38,808 nt of DNA. Source: Clostridium sp. (GTDB taxonomy: Bacteria; Bacillota; Clostridia; Clostridiales; Clostridiaceae). The first letter of the stretch is position 1; the number at the start of each line of letters is the position of its first letter. Both the position numbers and the translations under genes were made by a program. A model generated the notes under the pieces. That model did not search any database and was not told where the DNA came from. It saw nothing but the letters and a program-made list of their open reading frames with translations. Where the stretch lies: positions 1-38,808 of the forward strand of contig NZ_JAGHFX010000063.1 in NCBI RefSeq assembly GCF_017888565.1, written 5' to 3'. Positions 25,488 to 34,375 of the stretch are shown in pieces.

Positions 25488-25512
25488 AATTAATGTTGGA
25501 GGAGGAGATTTT

Positions 25513-26646
25513 ATGAATAAAAGGTTGAAGGATAAATTTAATGATAAAGAAGAGTTTATAAATGAAAACTTTCCTTCAATACAATTTAAAAGAAAAAGAA
25601 CGAAATCTAACATTAAGATATTGGGTAAATTTTTAAGCTTACTAATTATAGCGGGATTATCGGGGGTATTATTTTCAAGTTTAGTTATCGAGAATAAATA
25701 TAGAGATTTAGTTAATGAGATGAATGATAAATTAGAAAAAAGTACTATTGCTTTAGAGTATCCAGGATTGATAGAAAAGGTAAAAAAATCATTAGTAACA
25801 ATAAGTGATAACGAGGTTAATTTAACTCAAAATAAATATTTTGATAGTAATGTAACTGGAGCAATCATAAAAAGTGATGGGAAGATATTAACAACCTATT
25901 CGAAAATAAAAAAATTTGAAAATGTATATGTGAAATTGCCTTCCATAGGATCTAAGCCTGTTGAAGCTGAAATAGTAGCAGCAAATGAAGATATAGATAT
26001 TGCGATTATACAAGTTAATTGTGATGAAGAGTTAATACCAATTAAATTTGCTGCGAAATCAGATATGGTAGAAGGTGAAAGAATTACACTTATTAGTAAC
26101 TCTACTAGTAGTGATTATATAGATAATATAATTCCAGGAATAGTAACAGCTACAAATAGAAGTTTAAATATTAATAATAATAACTATGAATTATTGGAAG
26201 TAAACACGCCTATAACACCTATGAATACGGGTGGAATAATAAGTAATATAAATGGAGAAGTTATAGGTATTGCTAGTTATAAAATAACGAATGATATGAG
26301 GCAAAATGGATTATACTATGCGGTTGATTTTAGTTCTATAGATGAAATAGTAAGCTCAACAAATGAGATAAAAGATATCCTAGGTATTTCAGAGGGTGGT
26401 TTCACTAATGATGATGAGTGGCCGAATGTAGTTGGTTTTTATGTTGCAGCAATTAATCAAGAAAGAAGTTCATATAAATCGGGGTTACGTCCAACAGATA
26501 TAATATTTGAAATGGATGAAGAAAAGATAACTAGTATTACTCAAATATCTGAAATATTAAAAAATAAGGCACCAGGGGATACATTGAAATGTAAAGCAAT
26601 GCGTTCCGGTGAAGTAAAAGACTTAGAAATAAAGATATATAATTAA
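25513..26646 (+). CDS. Membrane-anchored HtrA-like protein with PDZ domain, probably catalytically inactive
   Basis: HtrA/DegP-like architecture of 377 residues. A short charged cytoplasmic start leads to one membrane helix (about 36-57), then a trypsin-like domain (about 85-290) and a C-terminal PDZ domain (about 300-375, with AAINQERSSYKSGLRPTD). The usual catalytic sites look altered. The position of the His in ILTNNHV reads ILTTYSK, giving Ser130. The Asp of DIDIAI (Asp162) is kept. The serine motif GNSGG reads MNTGG, giving Thr239. With both His and Ser changed it is unlikely to cut peptide bonds and may instead bind misfolded or signal peptides at the outer membrane face. AGGAGGAG precedes ATG 25513. 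It lies 25 bases after the sensor kinase gene, suggesting a linked role in envelope sensing, which is inference. Confidence 0.8.
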   Translation: MNKRLKDKFNDKEEFINENFPSIQFKRKRTKSNIKILGKFLSLLIIAGLSGVLFSSLVIENKYRDLVNEMNDKLEKSTIALEYPGLIEKVKKSLVTISDNEVNLTQNKYFDSNVTGAIIKSDGKILTTYSKIKKFENVYVKLPSIGSKPVEAEIVAANEDIDIAIIQVNCDEELIPIKFAAKSDMVEGERITLISNSTSSDYIDNIIPGIVTATNRSLNINNNNYELLEVNTPITPMNTGGIISNINGEVIGIASYKITNDMRQNGLYYAVDFSSIDEIVSSTNEIKDILGISEGGFTNDDEWPNVVGFYVAAINQERSSYKSGLRPTDIIFEMDEEKITSITQISEILKNKAPGDTLKCKAMRSGEVKDLEIKIYN

Positions 26647-26663
26647 TAAAAATAAATATAATT

Positions 26664-26695
26664 ATTTGCAGCTCTATTTAGGAGTTGCAATTTTA
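26664..26695 (+). terminator. Terminator after the HtrA-like gene
   Basis: TTGCAGCTC (26666-26674) pairs with GAGTTGCAA (26682-26690) with one G-U pair and a 7-base loop, then TTTTATTTT. It closes the two-component system unit before pth. Confidence 0.7.
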
Positions 26696-26770
26696 TTTTA
26701 AATACTTTTATTATTGTAAAAAACTAGTATAATAATAAATATGCTAATAGCAATTAGGAGGCTGCATAAT

Positions 26771-27346
26771 ATGTTTTTAATTGTTGGGTTAGGAAATCCA
26801 GGGAAAGAATACGATGGAACTAGACATAATATAGGATTTGATGCTATAGACTATATTTCACGTAAGTATAATATAGATATAAACAGGACAAAATTTAAAG
26901 GGGTATATGGAGAAGGGTTTATAAATAATAATAAGGTTATTTTATTGAAACCAACAACTTATATGAATTTAAGTGGAGAAAGTATACGAGAGGTTGTAAA
27001 TTTTTACAAATTAGAAAATGATGAAGTTATAGTTATATATGATGATATTAGTTTAGAAGTTGGAAAACTTAGAATTAGAGAAAAAGGAAGTGCTGGTGGT
27101 CATAATGGTATAAAAAGTATAATAGCCAATATGGGCACAGATATTTTTCCGAGAGTTAAAATAGGCGTAGGACAACCTACAGGTGATTTAGTTTCTCATG
27201 TCTTGGGGAGATTTAACAAAGAAGAAATAGATAGTTTGATAGAAGTTATAGATGCTTCCTCAAAGGCAATAGAAGTTATAATAAAAGATGGAACAAAAGA
27301 AGCAATGAATAAATTTAATGGGTTTAAATCATCAAAAATAGAATAG
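26771..27346 (+). CDS. pth: Peptidyl-tRNA hydrolase
   Basis: Recycles peptidyl-tRNA released from stalled ribosomes, 191 residues. Catalytic and substrate residues match the bacterial family: Asn9 in GLGNPG, His19 in TRHNIGFD, Asn66 in TTYMNLSG, Asp92 in [10 protein letters not shown] and Asn112 in [10 protein letters not shown] start at ATG 26771, 9 bases after AGGAGG; a start at 26741 lies upstream of that site. mfd follows after 20 bases, the conserved spoVC-mfd pairing of Firmicutes. Confidence 0.96.
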   Translation: MFLIVGLGNPGKEYDGTRHNIGFDAIDYISRKYNIDINRTKFKGVYGEGFINNNKVILLKPTTYMNLSGESIREVVNFYKLENDEVIVIYDDISLEVGKLRIREKGSAGGHNGIKSIIANMGTDIFPRVKIGVGQPTGDLVSHVLGRFNKEEIDSLIEVIDASSKAIEVIIKDGTKEAMNKFNGFKSSKIE

Positions 27347-27366
27347 ATTAAGGACGGTGTATATTA

Positions 27367-30300
27367 ATGAGATTAAAGGGGGTACTACAACCTTTAAGAG
27401 ATGACTCTACTTTTAATGAAATAATAGCTAGTATTAATAATAAAAGGTACCCGGTTAATATAAATGGATTATCGGATTCAGGAAAAAGCTATGGTATTTT
27501 TGGGATATATGAAAATGTAGATTCTCCTATGATAATACTTACGCATAGTGATATGGAAGCAAAGAATATATATGAAGACTTAAGTTTTTATACAAATGAT
27601 ATTTATTATTTTCCTGCAAAAGAGGTAGTTTTTTATAATATAGATGCTATTTCAGGAGATTTAAGATGGGCAAGATTAAAGGTAATAAAAGAAATTTTAG
27701 ATAATAAAAATAAAATAATAGTAACATCAATAGATTCTTTAACATCGGTATATACTCCTAAGGAATTGTTTAGGGAGTATACCTTTGAATTAAGCGTAGG
27801 TGATGATATTAGTTTTAAAGACTTATCTAAGAAACTATTAGAAAGTGGTTATGAAAGAGTAGAGGCTGTAGAAGGAAAAGGAGAGTTCTCTTTAAGGGGT
27901 GGGATTCTTGATGTATTTCCACCGATAGCTACTTATCCATATAGAATAGAGCTTTTTGGAGATTCAATAGATTCTATACGAAACTTTAATACAGAATCAC
28001 AAAGAAGTATTGAAAAGGTTGACAGTGTGGAGATATTCCCAGCTAAAGAGATTATATTAAATGATGAAGCGTTAAATAGAGGAAAAGAAGCTATTTTAAA
28101 AGAATTCCAAGAAATTAAGGCTAAAGCTAAAGAGCATGATGAAAGAATCCAGAAGTTGGAATCAATTATAAGTGCTAATATGGAAACTTTAACAGAAACT
28201 TTAGATAGTTATTTACCTTATTTCTATGATAAGACAGATAGCTTTTTTAACTATGTAAAAGATTATATATATGTGATTGATGATGTGAAAAAATGTGAAG
28301 GTAAGCTAGAAAGTTGTTATTTTGAATTTAGTGAAAATTATGAAGCCTTTTTACAAAGGGGAGGAATTTTACCTTCTCAAAGTAAGCTTTTATTAAATAA
28401 AGATGATTTGATTGAAAAGTTAGAATTTCAAAAATCAGTAACTTTAGATATATTTGCTGTTAATAGTAAGATTTTAAATCCTATAGAAAGGTATTCGCTT
28501 AACGCATCAACTCTTAATAGCTATCAAGGTCAATTAGATTTACTAATAGATGATATTAAGGAGAAAAAGTCCAAGGGATATAAGACTATAATATTATCAG
28601 GAACAAGGACTAGGGGAGAAAGACTAGTAAATACATTAAGAGATAGGGAAATTGAAAGTACTTACAGAGAGGATATAAAATCAATAGAGTTTGGAGAAGT
28701 TGTTATTACCTTTGGAAATTTATTAAAAGGTTTTGAGTATCCTGATTTAAAGTTATGTGTAATATCGGATAAAGATGTTTTTGGAGAAGCTAAAAGAAAA
28801 ATATCTAAAAAGGCTAGTTCAAGAAAAGGTATAGGGAAAATAAAAAGTTTTGCAGAGCTTAAACTTGGAGATTATGTTGTTCATGCTAATCATGGAGTAG
28901 GGGTTTATAAAGGAATAAAACAAATTGAGGTTGGGGGGCATACAAGAGATTATCTAGATATTGTTTATGATAAAGGTGATAAATTATATGTTCCTGTTGA
29001 TCAGTTAGATTTAGTTCAAAAGTATATAGGAAGTGAAGGAAAAACGCCTAAGGTTAATAAGCTTGGAAGTAATGAATGGAATAAAGCAAAAGCAAAAGTA
29101 AAAAAATCTATAAATGAAATAGCAGAAGATTTAGTTAAGCTTTATGCTACAAGGGCTACTTTAAAGGGATATAAATTTAGAAAAGATACAGAGTGGCAAA
29201 AACAGTTTGAAGATGAATTTCCATTTGAAGAAACTCCAGATCAATTAACGTCCTTAGAAGAAATTAAGCATGACATGGAAACTGATAAACCTATGGATAG
29301 ACTTCTATGCGGTGATGTTGGGTATGGAAAAACAGAAGTTGCTATTAGAGCGGCATTTAAAGCTGTTATGGATGGTAAGCAAGTAGCATTCCTAGTACCT
29401 ACAACTATATTGGCAGAACAGCATTATAAAAACATGACAAAGAGATTTTCAGATTTTCCAGTAAAAATAGATATGATAAGTAGATTTAGAAGTGCAAAAG
29501 AACAAAAAGTAACACTTCAAGCTGTAAAAGAAGGTAACGTAGATATATTAATAGGAACTCATAGACTAGTTTCGAAAGATATTGTTTTTAAAGATTTAGG
29601 ACTTTTAATAATCGATGAGGAGCAAAGATTTGGAGTTGCTCAAAAAGAAAAGATAAAAGGCTTAAAGAAAAATGTTGATGTATTAACTTTAAGTGCAACA
29701 CCAATACCAAGAACTCTTCATATGTCATTAACAGGAGCAAGAGATATATCTGTAATAGAGACACCGCCTGAGGAAAGATATCCAATACAAACTTACGTAG
29801 TTGAACAAAATGATCAACTTGTAAGAGATGCTATATTAAGAGAAGTTAATAGAGGTGGTCAAGTTTATTATGTCTATAATAGAGTTGAAAGTATAGAAGG
29901 GATGGCTAAATACATCAGAGAATTAGTTCCAGAGTGCAAAGTTGGAATTATACATGGGAAAATGACTGAAAGACAACTTGAAAAAGAAATGGTAAGCTTT
30001 ATGAATAAAGATTACGATATATTAGTATGTACGACAATTATAGAAACGGGTATAGATATTTCAAATGTTAATACAATGATAATTCACGATTCAGATAAAA
30101 TGGGATTATCACAACTTTATCAATTAAGAGGTAGAGTTGGAAGGTCAAATAGAATAGCATATGCTTACTTTATGTACACTAAAGATAAAATATTAACAGA
30201 AGTTGCTGAGAAAAGGCTAAAGGCCCTTAAGGATTTTACAGAGCTTGGATCAGGTTTTAAGATAGCAATGAGAGATTTAGAAATAAGAGGGGCTGGAAAT

Positions 30301-30861
30301 ATGATGGGCTCAGCTCAACATGGACACATGGCTGCAATAGGATATGATTTATATTGTAGAATGCTAGAAGACACAATAAAAATTATCAAAGGTGAGATAG
30401 AGAAGGAACCTATTGAAACTACAGTAGATATAAAGGTAGATGCATATATACCAGGAACTTATATTGAAGATGAAATTCAAAAAATAGAGATATACAAGAA
30501 AATTGCTGCTATTGATGGATTAGAAGATTATATGGATATTAAATCTGAACTTGAAGATAGATATTCAGAGATTCCAGAACCTGTATATAATTTAATGGAT
30601 ATAGCTTATATAAAGAGTAAGGCTAAACTTATTTCAATTGAAGAAATAAAGGAAACACCAAAGGATGTTAAGTTTATATTTGCGGATGGAATTAGGAATT
30701 TAAATAACATATATAAATATCTGCTAGAGAATTATAAGGATAAGGTATTTTTAATGTTTGGAGAAAAGCCATATTTTGCAGTGAGAAGTTCAGAAATAAA
30801 GAAAGAAACAGTATTAGGATTCTATAAGGAAATGTTAGAAAATTTAACAAAAAATATGTAA
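27367..30861 (+). CDS. mfd: Transcription-repair coupling factor
   Basis: Removes RNA polymerase stalled at DNA lesions and recruits UvrA, 1164 residues. The N-terminal part (about 1-430) is the UvrB-like, UvrA-binding module with FSLRGGILDVFPP. An RNA polymerase-interacting CarD-like domain (about 495-560) has LGDYVVHANHGVGVYKGI. The superfamily 2 translocase follows, with Walker A GDVGYGKTE at 649-657 and DEEQ at 750-753, then SATPIPRTLHMSL and QLRGRVGRS. The C-terminal domain (about 1010-1164) has the usual regulatory region. All parts are present and the length is normal. It is coupled to pth upstream. Confidence 0.97.
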   Translation: MRLKGVLQPLRDDSTFNEIIASINNKRYPVNINGLSDSGKSYGIFGIYENVDSPMIILTHSDMEAKNIYEDLSFYTNDIYYFPAKEVVFYNIDAISGDLRWARLKVIKEILDNKNKIIVTSIDSLTSVYTPKELFREYTFELSVGDDISFKDLSKKLLESGYERVEAVEGKGEFSLRGGILDVFPPIATYPYRIELFGDSIDSIRNFNTESQRSIEKVDSVEIFPAKEIILNDEALNRGKEAILKEFQEIKAKAKEHDERIQKLESIISANMETLTETLDSYLPYFYDKTDSFFNYVKDYIYVIDDVKKCEGKLESCYFEFSENYEAFLQRGGILPSQSKLLLNKDDLIEKLEFQKSVTLDIFAVNSKILNPIERYSLNASTLNSYQGQLDLLIDDIKEKKSKGYKTIILSGTRTRGERLVNTLRDREIESTYREDIKSIEFGEVVITFGNLLKGFEYPDLKLCVISDKDVFGEAKRKISKKASSRKGIGKIKSFAELKLGDYVVHANHGVGVYKGIKQIEVGGHTRDYLDIVYDKGDKLYVPVDQLDLVQKYIGSEGKTPKVNKLGSNEWNKAKAKVKKSINEIAEDLVKLYATRATLKGYKFRKDTEWQKQFEDEFPFEETPDQLTSLEEIKHDMETDKPMDRLLCGDVGYGKTEVAIRAAFKAVMDGKQVAFLVPTTILAEQHYKNMTKRFSDFPVKIDMISRFRSAKEQKVTLQAVKEGNVDILIGTHRLVSKDIVFKDLGLLIIDEEQRFGVAQKEKIKGLKKNVDVLTLSATPIPRTLHMSLTGARDISVIETPPEERYPIQTYVVEQNDQLVRDAILREVNRGGQVYYVYNRVESIEGMAKYIRELVPECKVGIIHGKMTERQLEKEMVSFMNKDYDILVCTTIIETGIDISNVNTMIIHDSDKMGLSQLYQLRGRVGRSNRIAYAYFMYTKDKILTEVAEKRLKALKDFTELGSGFKIAMRDLEIRGAGNMMGSAQHGHMAAIGYDLYCRMLEDTIKIIKGEIEKEPIETTVDIKVDAYIPGTYIEDEIQKIEIYKKIAAIDGLEDYMDIKSELEDRYSEIPEPVYNLMDIAYIKSKAKLISIEEIKETPKDVKFIFADGIRNLNNIYKYLLENYKDKVFLMFGEKPYFAVRSSEIKKETVLGFYKEMLENLTKNM

Positions 30862-30876
30862 ATTTATTTATATAAA

Positions 30877-30905
30877 TTGAATAACTGACACAATATTGAT
30901 ATACT
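30877..30905 (+). promoter_or_regulatory. Predicted promoter of the foldase gene
   Basis: TTGAAT (30877-30882) and TATACT (30900-30905) are spaced by 17 bases, 16 bases after the mfd stop. A TATAAT word at 30913-30918 lacks a matching -35. Confidence 0.45.
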
Positions 30906-30957
30906 AGACATGTATAATGGTATTGAAACAAATTAAAAGAGAAGTGAGGGAACGTGA

Positions 30958-31938
30958 GTGATTAAAATTAAGAAAATTATAGCTGCAGGAGCTTTAAGTA
31001 TATTTGCTTTCTCAGCAGTTGGATGTGAAATGATACAAAAGACACCGGAAGCAATTAAAAATACTGTGTTAGCAAAGGTTGGAGATGTAAAAATAACTAA
31101 GGGAGAAGTAGATGAAATAGCAGACCCGTTTTTACAACAACAATATGGAGCTGATTATGAGAATAATTCAGCACTTACAGAGCAAGTGAAAAATACAAGA
31201 ATCCAAGCGATAAACTTATTAGTTGAAGAAAAGATGATGCTTAAAAAGGCAGAAGAGTTAGGAGTGACTCCAGCTCAAGAAGAAGTTGATGCTGAGGTTC
31301 AAAAGTATATAGAAGGTCTTAAAGAAAGCTATGGTGGAGAGGAGCAATTTAATGCAGCCCTTGAGCAAACAGGAATGACTTTAGATGAATATACAACTAA
31401 GCTTACAGAAAGCATGAAAAATAAATTAGCAACAGAAAAAGTAACAGAAGATTTATTTAAGGATGTTAATATAACTGATGAAGATATAAAAACATATTAT
31501 GAAGAAAATAAAGATAGTTTTGGTGAAGCTAACGCTGAGCATATAGTGGTAAGTGATGAAGCTAAAGCAAAAGAGGCGAGAGAAAGAATTATAAATGGAG
31601 AAGATTTTGCAACAGTAGCGAAAGAAGTTTCAGAAGAACCAGCTGCTGCAAACAGTGGTGGAGATTTAGGCGTAATTAAGTTTAATACAACACAATATGA
31701 TCAAGACTTTGTAGCAGGATTAAAAGTCCTTAAAGAGGGAGAAATATCAGAACCAGTAAAAAGTCAATTTGGTTACCATATAATTAGAGCAACTAAAGTT
31801 AAACAAGGAACATTTGATGAAGAGAAGGATTCTATAAAGACTACATTAGAAAACCAAAAGAAAAATGAAATTTATTCAAGTTCTATTGAGCAATGGAAAA
31901 AAGATTATAATGTAAAGACATACGAAGATAGACTTTAG
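30958..31938 (+). CDS. prsA: PrsA-like lipoprotein foldase (parvulin peptidyl-prolyl isomerase)
   Basis: Extracellular membrane-anchored chaperone that helps secreted proteins fold, 326 residues. The signal peptide ends in the lipobox SAVGC, so Cys23 would be lipidated. A SurA_N-like chaperone segment (about 40-180) precedes a parvulin domain (about 190-285) that begins AEHIVV and includes NSGGDLGVI and FGYHIIRA. The start is GTG at 30958 after GAAGTGAGGG. The Bacillus synteny block lacks a foldase here, between mfd and spoVT. PrsA family membership is clear; the assignment as the main PrsA is not. Confidence 0.87.
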   Translation: MIKIKKIIAAGALSIFAFSAVGCEMIQKTPEAIKNTVLAKVGDVKITKGEVDEIADPFLQQQYGADYENNSALTEQVKNTRIQAINLLVEEKMMLKKAEELGVTPAQEEVDAEVQKYIEGLKESYGGEEQFNAALEQTGMTLDEYTTKLTESMKNKLATEKVTEDLFKDVNITDEDIKTYYEENKDSFGEANAEHIVVSDEAKAKEARERIINGEDFATVAKEVSEEPAAANSGGDLGVIKFNTTQYDQDFVAGLKVLKEGEISEPVKSQFGYHIIRATKVKQGTFDEEKDSIKTTLENQKKNEIYSSSIEQWKKDYNVKTYEDRL

Positions 31939-31968
31939 AAAAAAATAATAAAGTGATAATAAAGTAAA

Positions 31969-32012
31969 TAAATCAAGAGGATCAGTTTAGTAACTGATCC
32001 TCTTGATTTATT
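31969..32012 (+). terminator. Terminator of the foldase gene
   Basis: A perfect stem of about 19 bases, including AATCAAGAGGATCAGTT and its complement, encloses the loop TAGT. TTTAT follows. It starts 30 bases after the stop codon. Confidence 0.85.
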
Positions 32013-32166
32013 TATAATGCTTATTTTTAGCTTTAGTTTTACAGTGAAAAAACTAAAATTGTTCTATTATTTTATAAATTTTGGTTATATGTGTATAAAA
32101 TTTCTAAGAAGTCAAATAATAATATTGCAACTAATTATTATTAATTAAAGGAGGTAGCTCATAAGA

Positions 32167-32715
32167 ATGAAGGCGACAGGAATTGTTAGACGTATTGATG
32201 ACTTAGGTAGAGTTGTTATACCAAAAGAGATAAGAAGAACATTAAGAATTAGAGAAGGGGATCCGTTAGAGATTTTCACTGATAGAGAAGGTGGAGTTAT
32301 TTTAAAGAAATATTCACCAATTGGAGAGTTAACAGACTTCTCAAAAGAATATGCTGAAAGCTTGCAACAAGCAATTGGACATATTGTTTTAATTGCAGAT
32401 AAAGATGCATTTATATCAGTAAGTGGAGCTCCTAAAAGAGACTACATGGAAAGAAAAGTTAGTGTAGAATTAGAAAAAGTAATGGAGGATAGAAGAGCTG
32501 TTCTTATAACAGAACAAAATAAGACTATTCCATTACACAATGATGAAGAAACAGGAAAATACGCTAGCCAAGTAATTTCTCCAATAATAGCTGAAGGTGA
32601 TGCAATTGGAGCAGTTATTATACTATCAAAGGAATCAGGAGAAAAATTAGGGGAACTTGAATTGAAGTTATCCGAAACAGCTTCAGCTTTCTTAGGTAAA
32701 CAAATGGAACAATAA
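32167..32715 (+). CDS. spoVT: SpoVT, stage V sporulation regulator
   Basis: AbrB-like transcription factor that tunes late forespore genes, 182 residues. The N-terminal swapped-hairpin domain (1-50) reads GIVRRIDDLGRVVIPKEIRR, and the C-terminal part (about 60-180) is a GAF-like domain. The length and two-domain layout separate it from AbrB, which lacks the GAF part. AAAGGAGGT lies 10 bases before ATG 32167. In Bacillus it is made under sigma-G; a TGTATA word at 32091 with an imperfect CAAATAA 15 bases on could be such a promoter, but the match is poor. Confidence 0.95.
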   Translation: MKATGIVRRIDDLGRVVIPKEIRRTLRIREGDPLEIFTDREGGVILKKYSPIGELTDFSKEYAESLQQAIGHIVLIADKDAFISVSGAPKRDYMERKVSVELEKVMEDRRAVLITEQNKTIPLHNDEETGKYASQVISPIIAEGDAIGAVIILSKESGEKLGELELKLSETASAFLGKQMEQ

Positions 32716-32820
32716 AATAAATATTTTATTAAATATAAGGGTATCAATAAAATAAAGTAATAATACCTCTAAACTTACAATACAAATTTACTAGAACTAT
32801 TTTGAGTTTGGAGGTATTTT

Positions 32821-34356
32821 ATGAAGAAACAATCATTACTTAAAGCAAGTCTAGTACTTGGAGTAGCAGGAATGGCAGCAAAGTTTTTAGGGTTATTCTT
32901 TAGATGGCCATTAATAATGCTTATAGGTGACGAAGGTGTTGGATATTATCAAATGTCATATCCTCTATATATGTTTTTCGTTGCTATGGCATCAGGAGTA
33001 CCGGTAGCTATTTCAAAAATCATATCAGAAAAAAAAGCAAAGGGCGATATACAAGGAATATTCGAAGTTGTAAAAGAATCAACAATTTTAATGATGTTCT
33101 TAGGTGTAGGTACAACCCTTATATTATTCTTTTTTGCTAAACCTATTATTAAATTTGTTCAGTGGGATATGAAATCATATTATGCTTTACTTGGAATATC
33201 CTTTGCACCATTTGTAATATCTATAATGACTATATATAGGGGATTTTTTCAAGGGTTGCAAAATATGACTCCATCAGGAGTGTCACAAATACTTGAGCAG
33301 ATAGGAAGGGTGATAATAGGAGTTGGACTTGCTATATTACTTTTACCTAGAGGAATAGAATATGCAGCAGGGGGAGCTGCTTTTGGTGCAGCTGCAGGAG
33401 GGGTAATAGGAGCAACTTATCTTTATGAAAAGTATAAAAAAGTAAAAAAACAAATGTGGAATAAAAGAGTTAAAAGTAATCCAGAAGTATTAACTTCTAT
33501 TTTGAAAATTGCTTTACCTATTTCAGTAGGTACAACAGTAGGTACTATAATGAGCTTAATTGATTCTATATTAGTTCCACAAAAACTTTTGCAAGCTGGT
33601 TTAACATCGGAAAGTGCAACTATTTTATATGCTCAATTAACAGGAAAGGCAAATGTAATAACGAATATTCCATTAACCTTATCTATGGCAGTAGGAACTG
33701 CGTTGATTCCTATAATAGCAGAAAACTATATAATTAATAGAAGGAAGGATTTAGAGTCAAAAGTTCAATTATCAATAAAGTTATCTATGTTAATAGCAAT
33801 GCCGTGTACTCTAGGATTATTCTTTCTTGCAGGACCTATAATGAAAGTTATATTTCCCGGGAAATGGGATGGTATATTAATACTTAAATACTTATCTTTA
33901 TCAGTTCCATTCATAATAATAACTCAGACAACTACATCAATAATGCAAGCGATAGGTCATTATATTAGGCCTATAATAAACTTATTTATAGGATGTATTG
34001 TAAAGATTATTTTAACATTTATATTAGTGCCTATGGCCAATATAAATATTTATGGTGCCGTAATAGCTAGTATATCAGCTTACTTAGTATCAACAATACT
34101 AAACTTAATTTCGTTAAAGAAGAGATTAAAGCTAAAGTTAGACATATATCAAACAGCTATAAAACCAATTATTGCAGCTTTTATTATGATTTTTGGAGTA
34201 TTATCAGCATATTTATATTTATTTAATAAGACCGGTAGTAATGGTTCTGCTTGCTTAATAGCTATATTTTTGGGTATTATTATATATATGGCATTAATAC
34301 TATTACTAAGGGTATTTAGTATAGACGAAATAAAAAATAGAATTGCAAAAAATTAA
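32821..34356 (+). CDS. SpoVB/YabM-like MOP-family flippase
   Basis: Integral membrane protein of the MOP (MurJ/Wzx/SpoVB) exporter superfamily, 511 residues and about 14 hydrophobic helices. It opens with LVLGVAGMAAKFLGLFFRWP and carries the conserved segments MSYPLYMF, AISKIISEKKAKGD and YRGFFQGLQNMTPS. By position it matches Bacillus yabM, next to mazG, and by sequence it also resembles SpoVB, a cortex-synthesis flippase. The transported lipid-linked sugar cannot be told from sequence. TTGGAGG precedes ATG 32821. It is spaced 19 bases from mazG. Confidence 0.85.
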   Translation: MKKQSLLKASLVLGVAGMAAKFLGLFFRWPLIMLIGDEGVGYYQMSYPLYMFFVAMASGVPVAISKIISEKKAKGDIQGIFEVVKESTILMMFLGVGTTLILFFFAKPIIKFVQWDMKSYYALLGISFAPFVISIMTIYRGFFQGLQNMTPSGVSQILEQIGRVIIGVGLAILLLPRGIEYAAGGAAFGAAAGGVIGATYLYEKYKKVKKQMWNKRVKSNPEVLTSILKIALPISVGTTVGTIMSLIDSILVPQKLLQAGLTSESATILYAQLTGKANVITNIPLTLSMAVGTALIPIIAENYIINRRKDLESKVQLSIKLSMLIAMPCTLGLFFLAGPIMKVIFPGKWDGILILKYLSLSVPFIIITQTTTSIMQAIGHYIRPIINLFIGCIVKIILTFILVPMANINIYGAVIASISAYLVSTILNLISLKKRLKLKLDIYQTAIKPIIAAFIMIFGVLSAYLYLFNKTGSNGSACLIAIFLGIIIYMALILLLRVFSIDEIKNRIAKN

Positions 34357-34375
34357 TTAGTGAGGAGAGAACCTA

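Noticed and set aside
32442..32747. A 101-codon minus-strand frame.
   Set aside because: It is antisense to spoVT with a Ser/Ile-rich composition typical of reversed AT-rich coding DNA.
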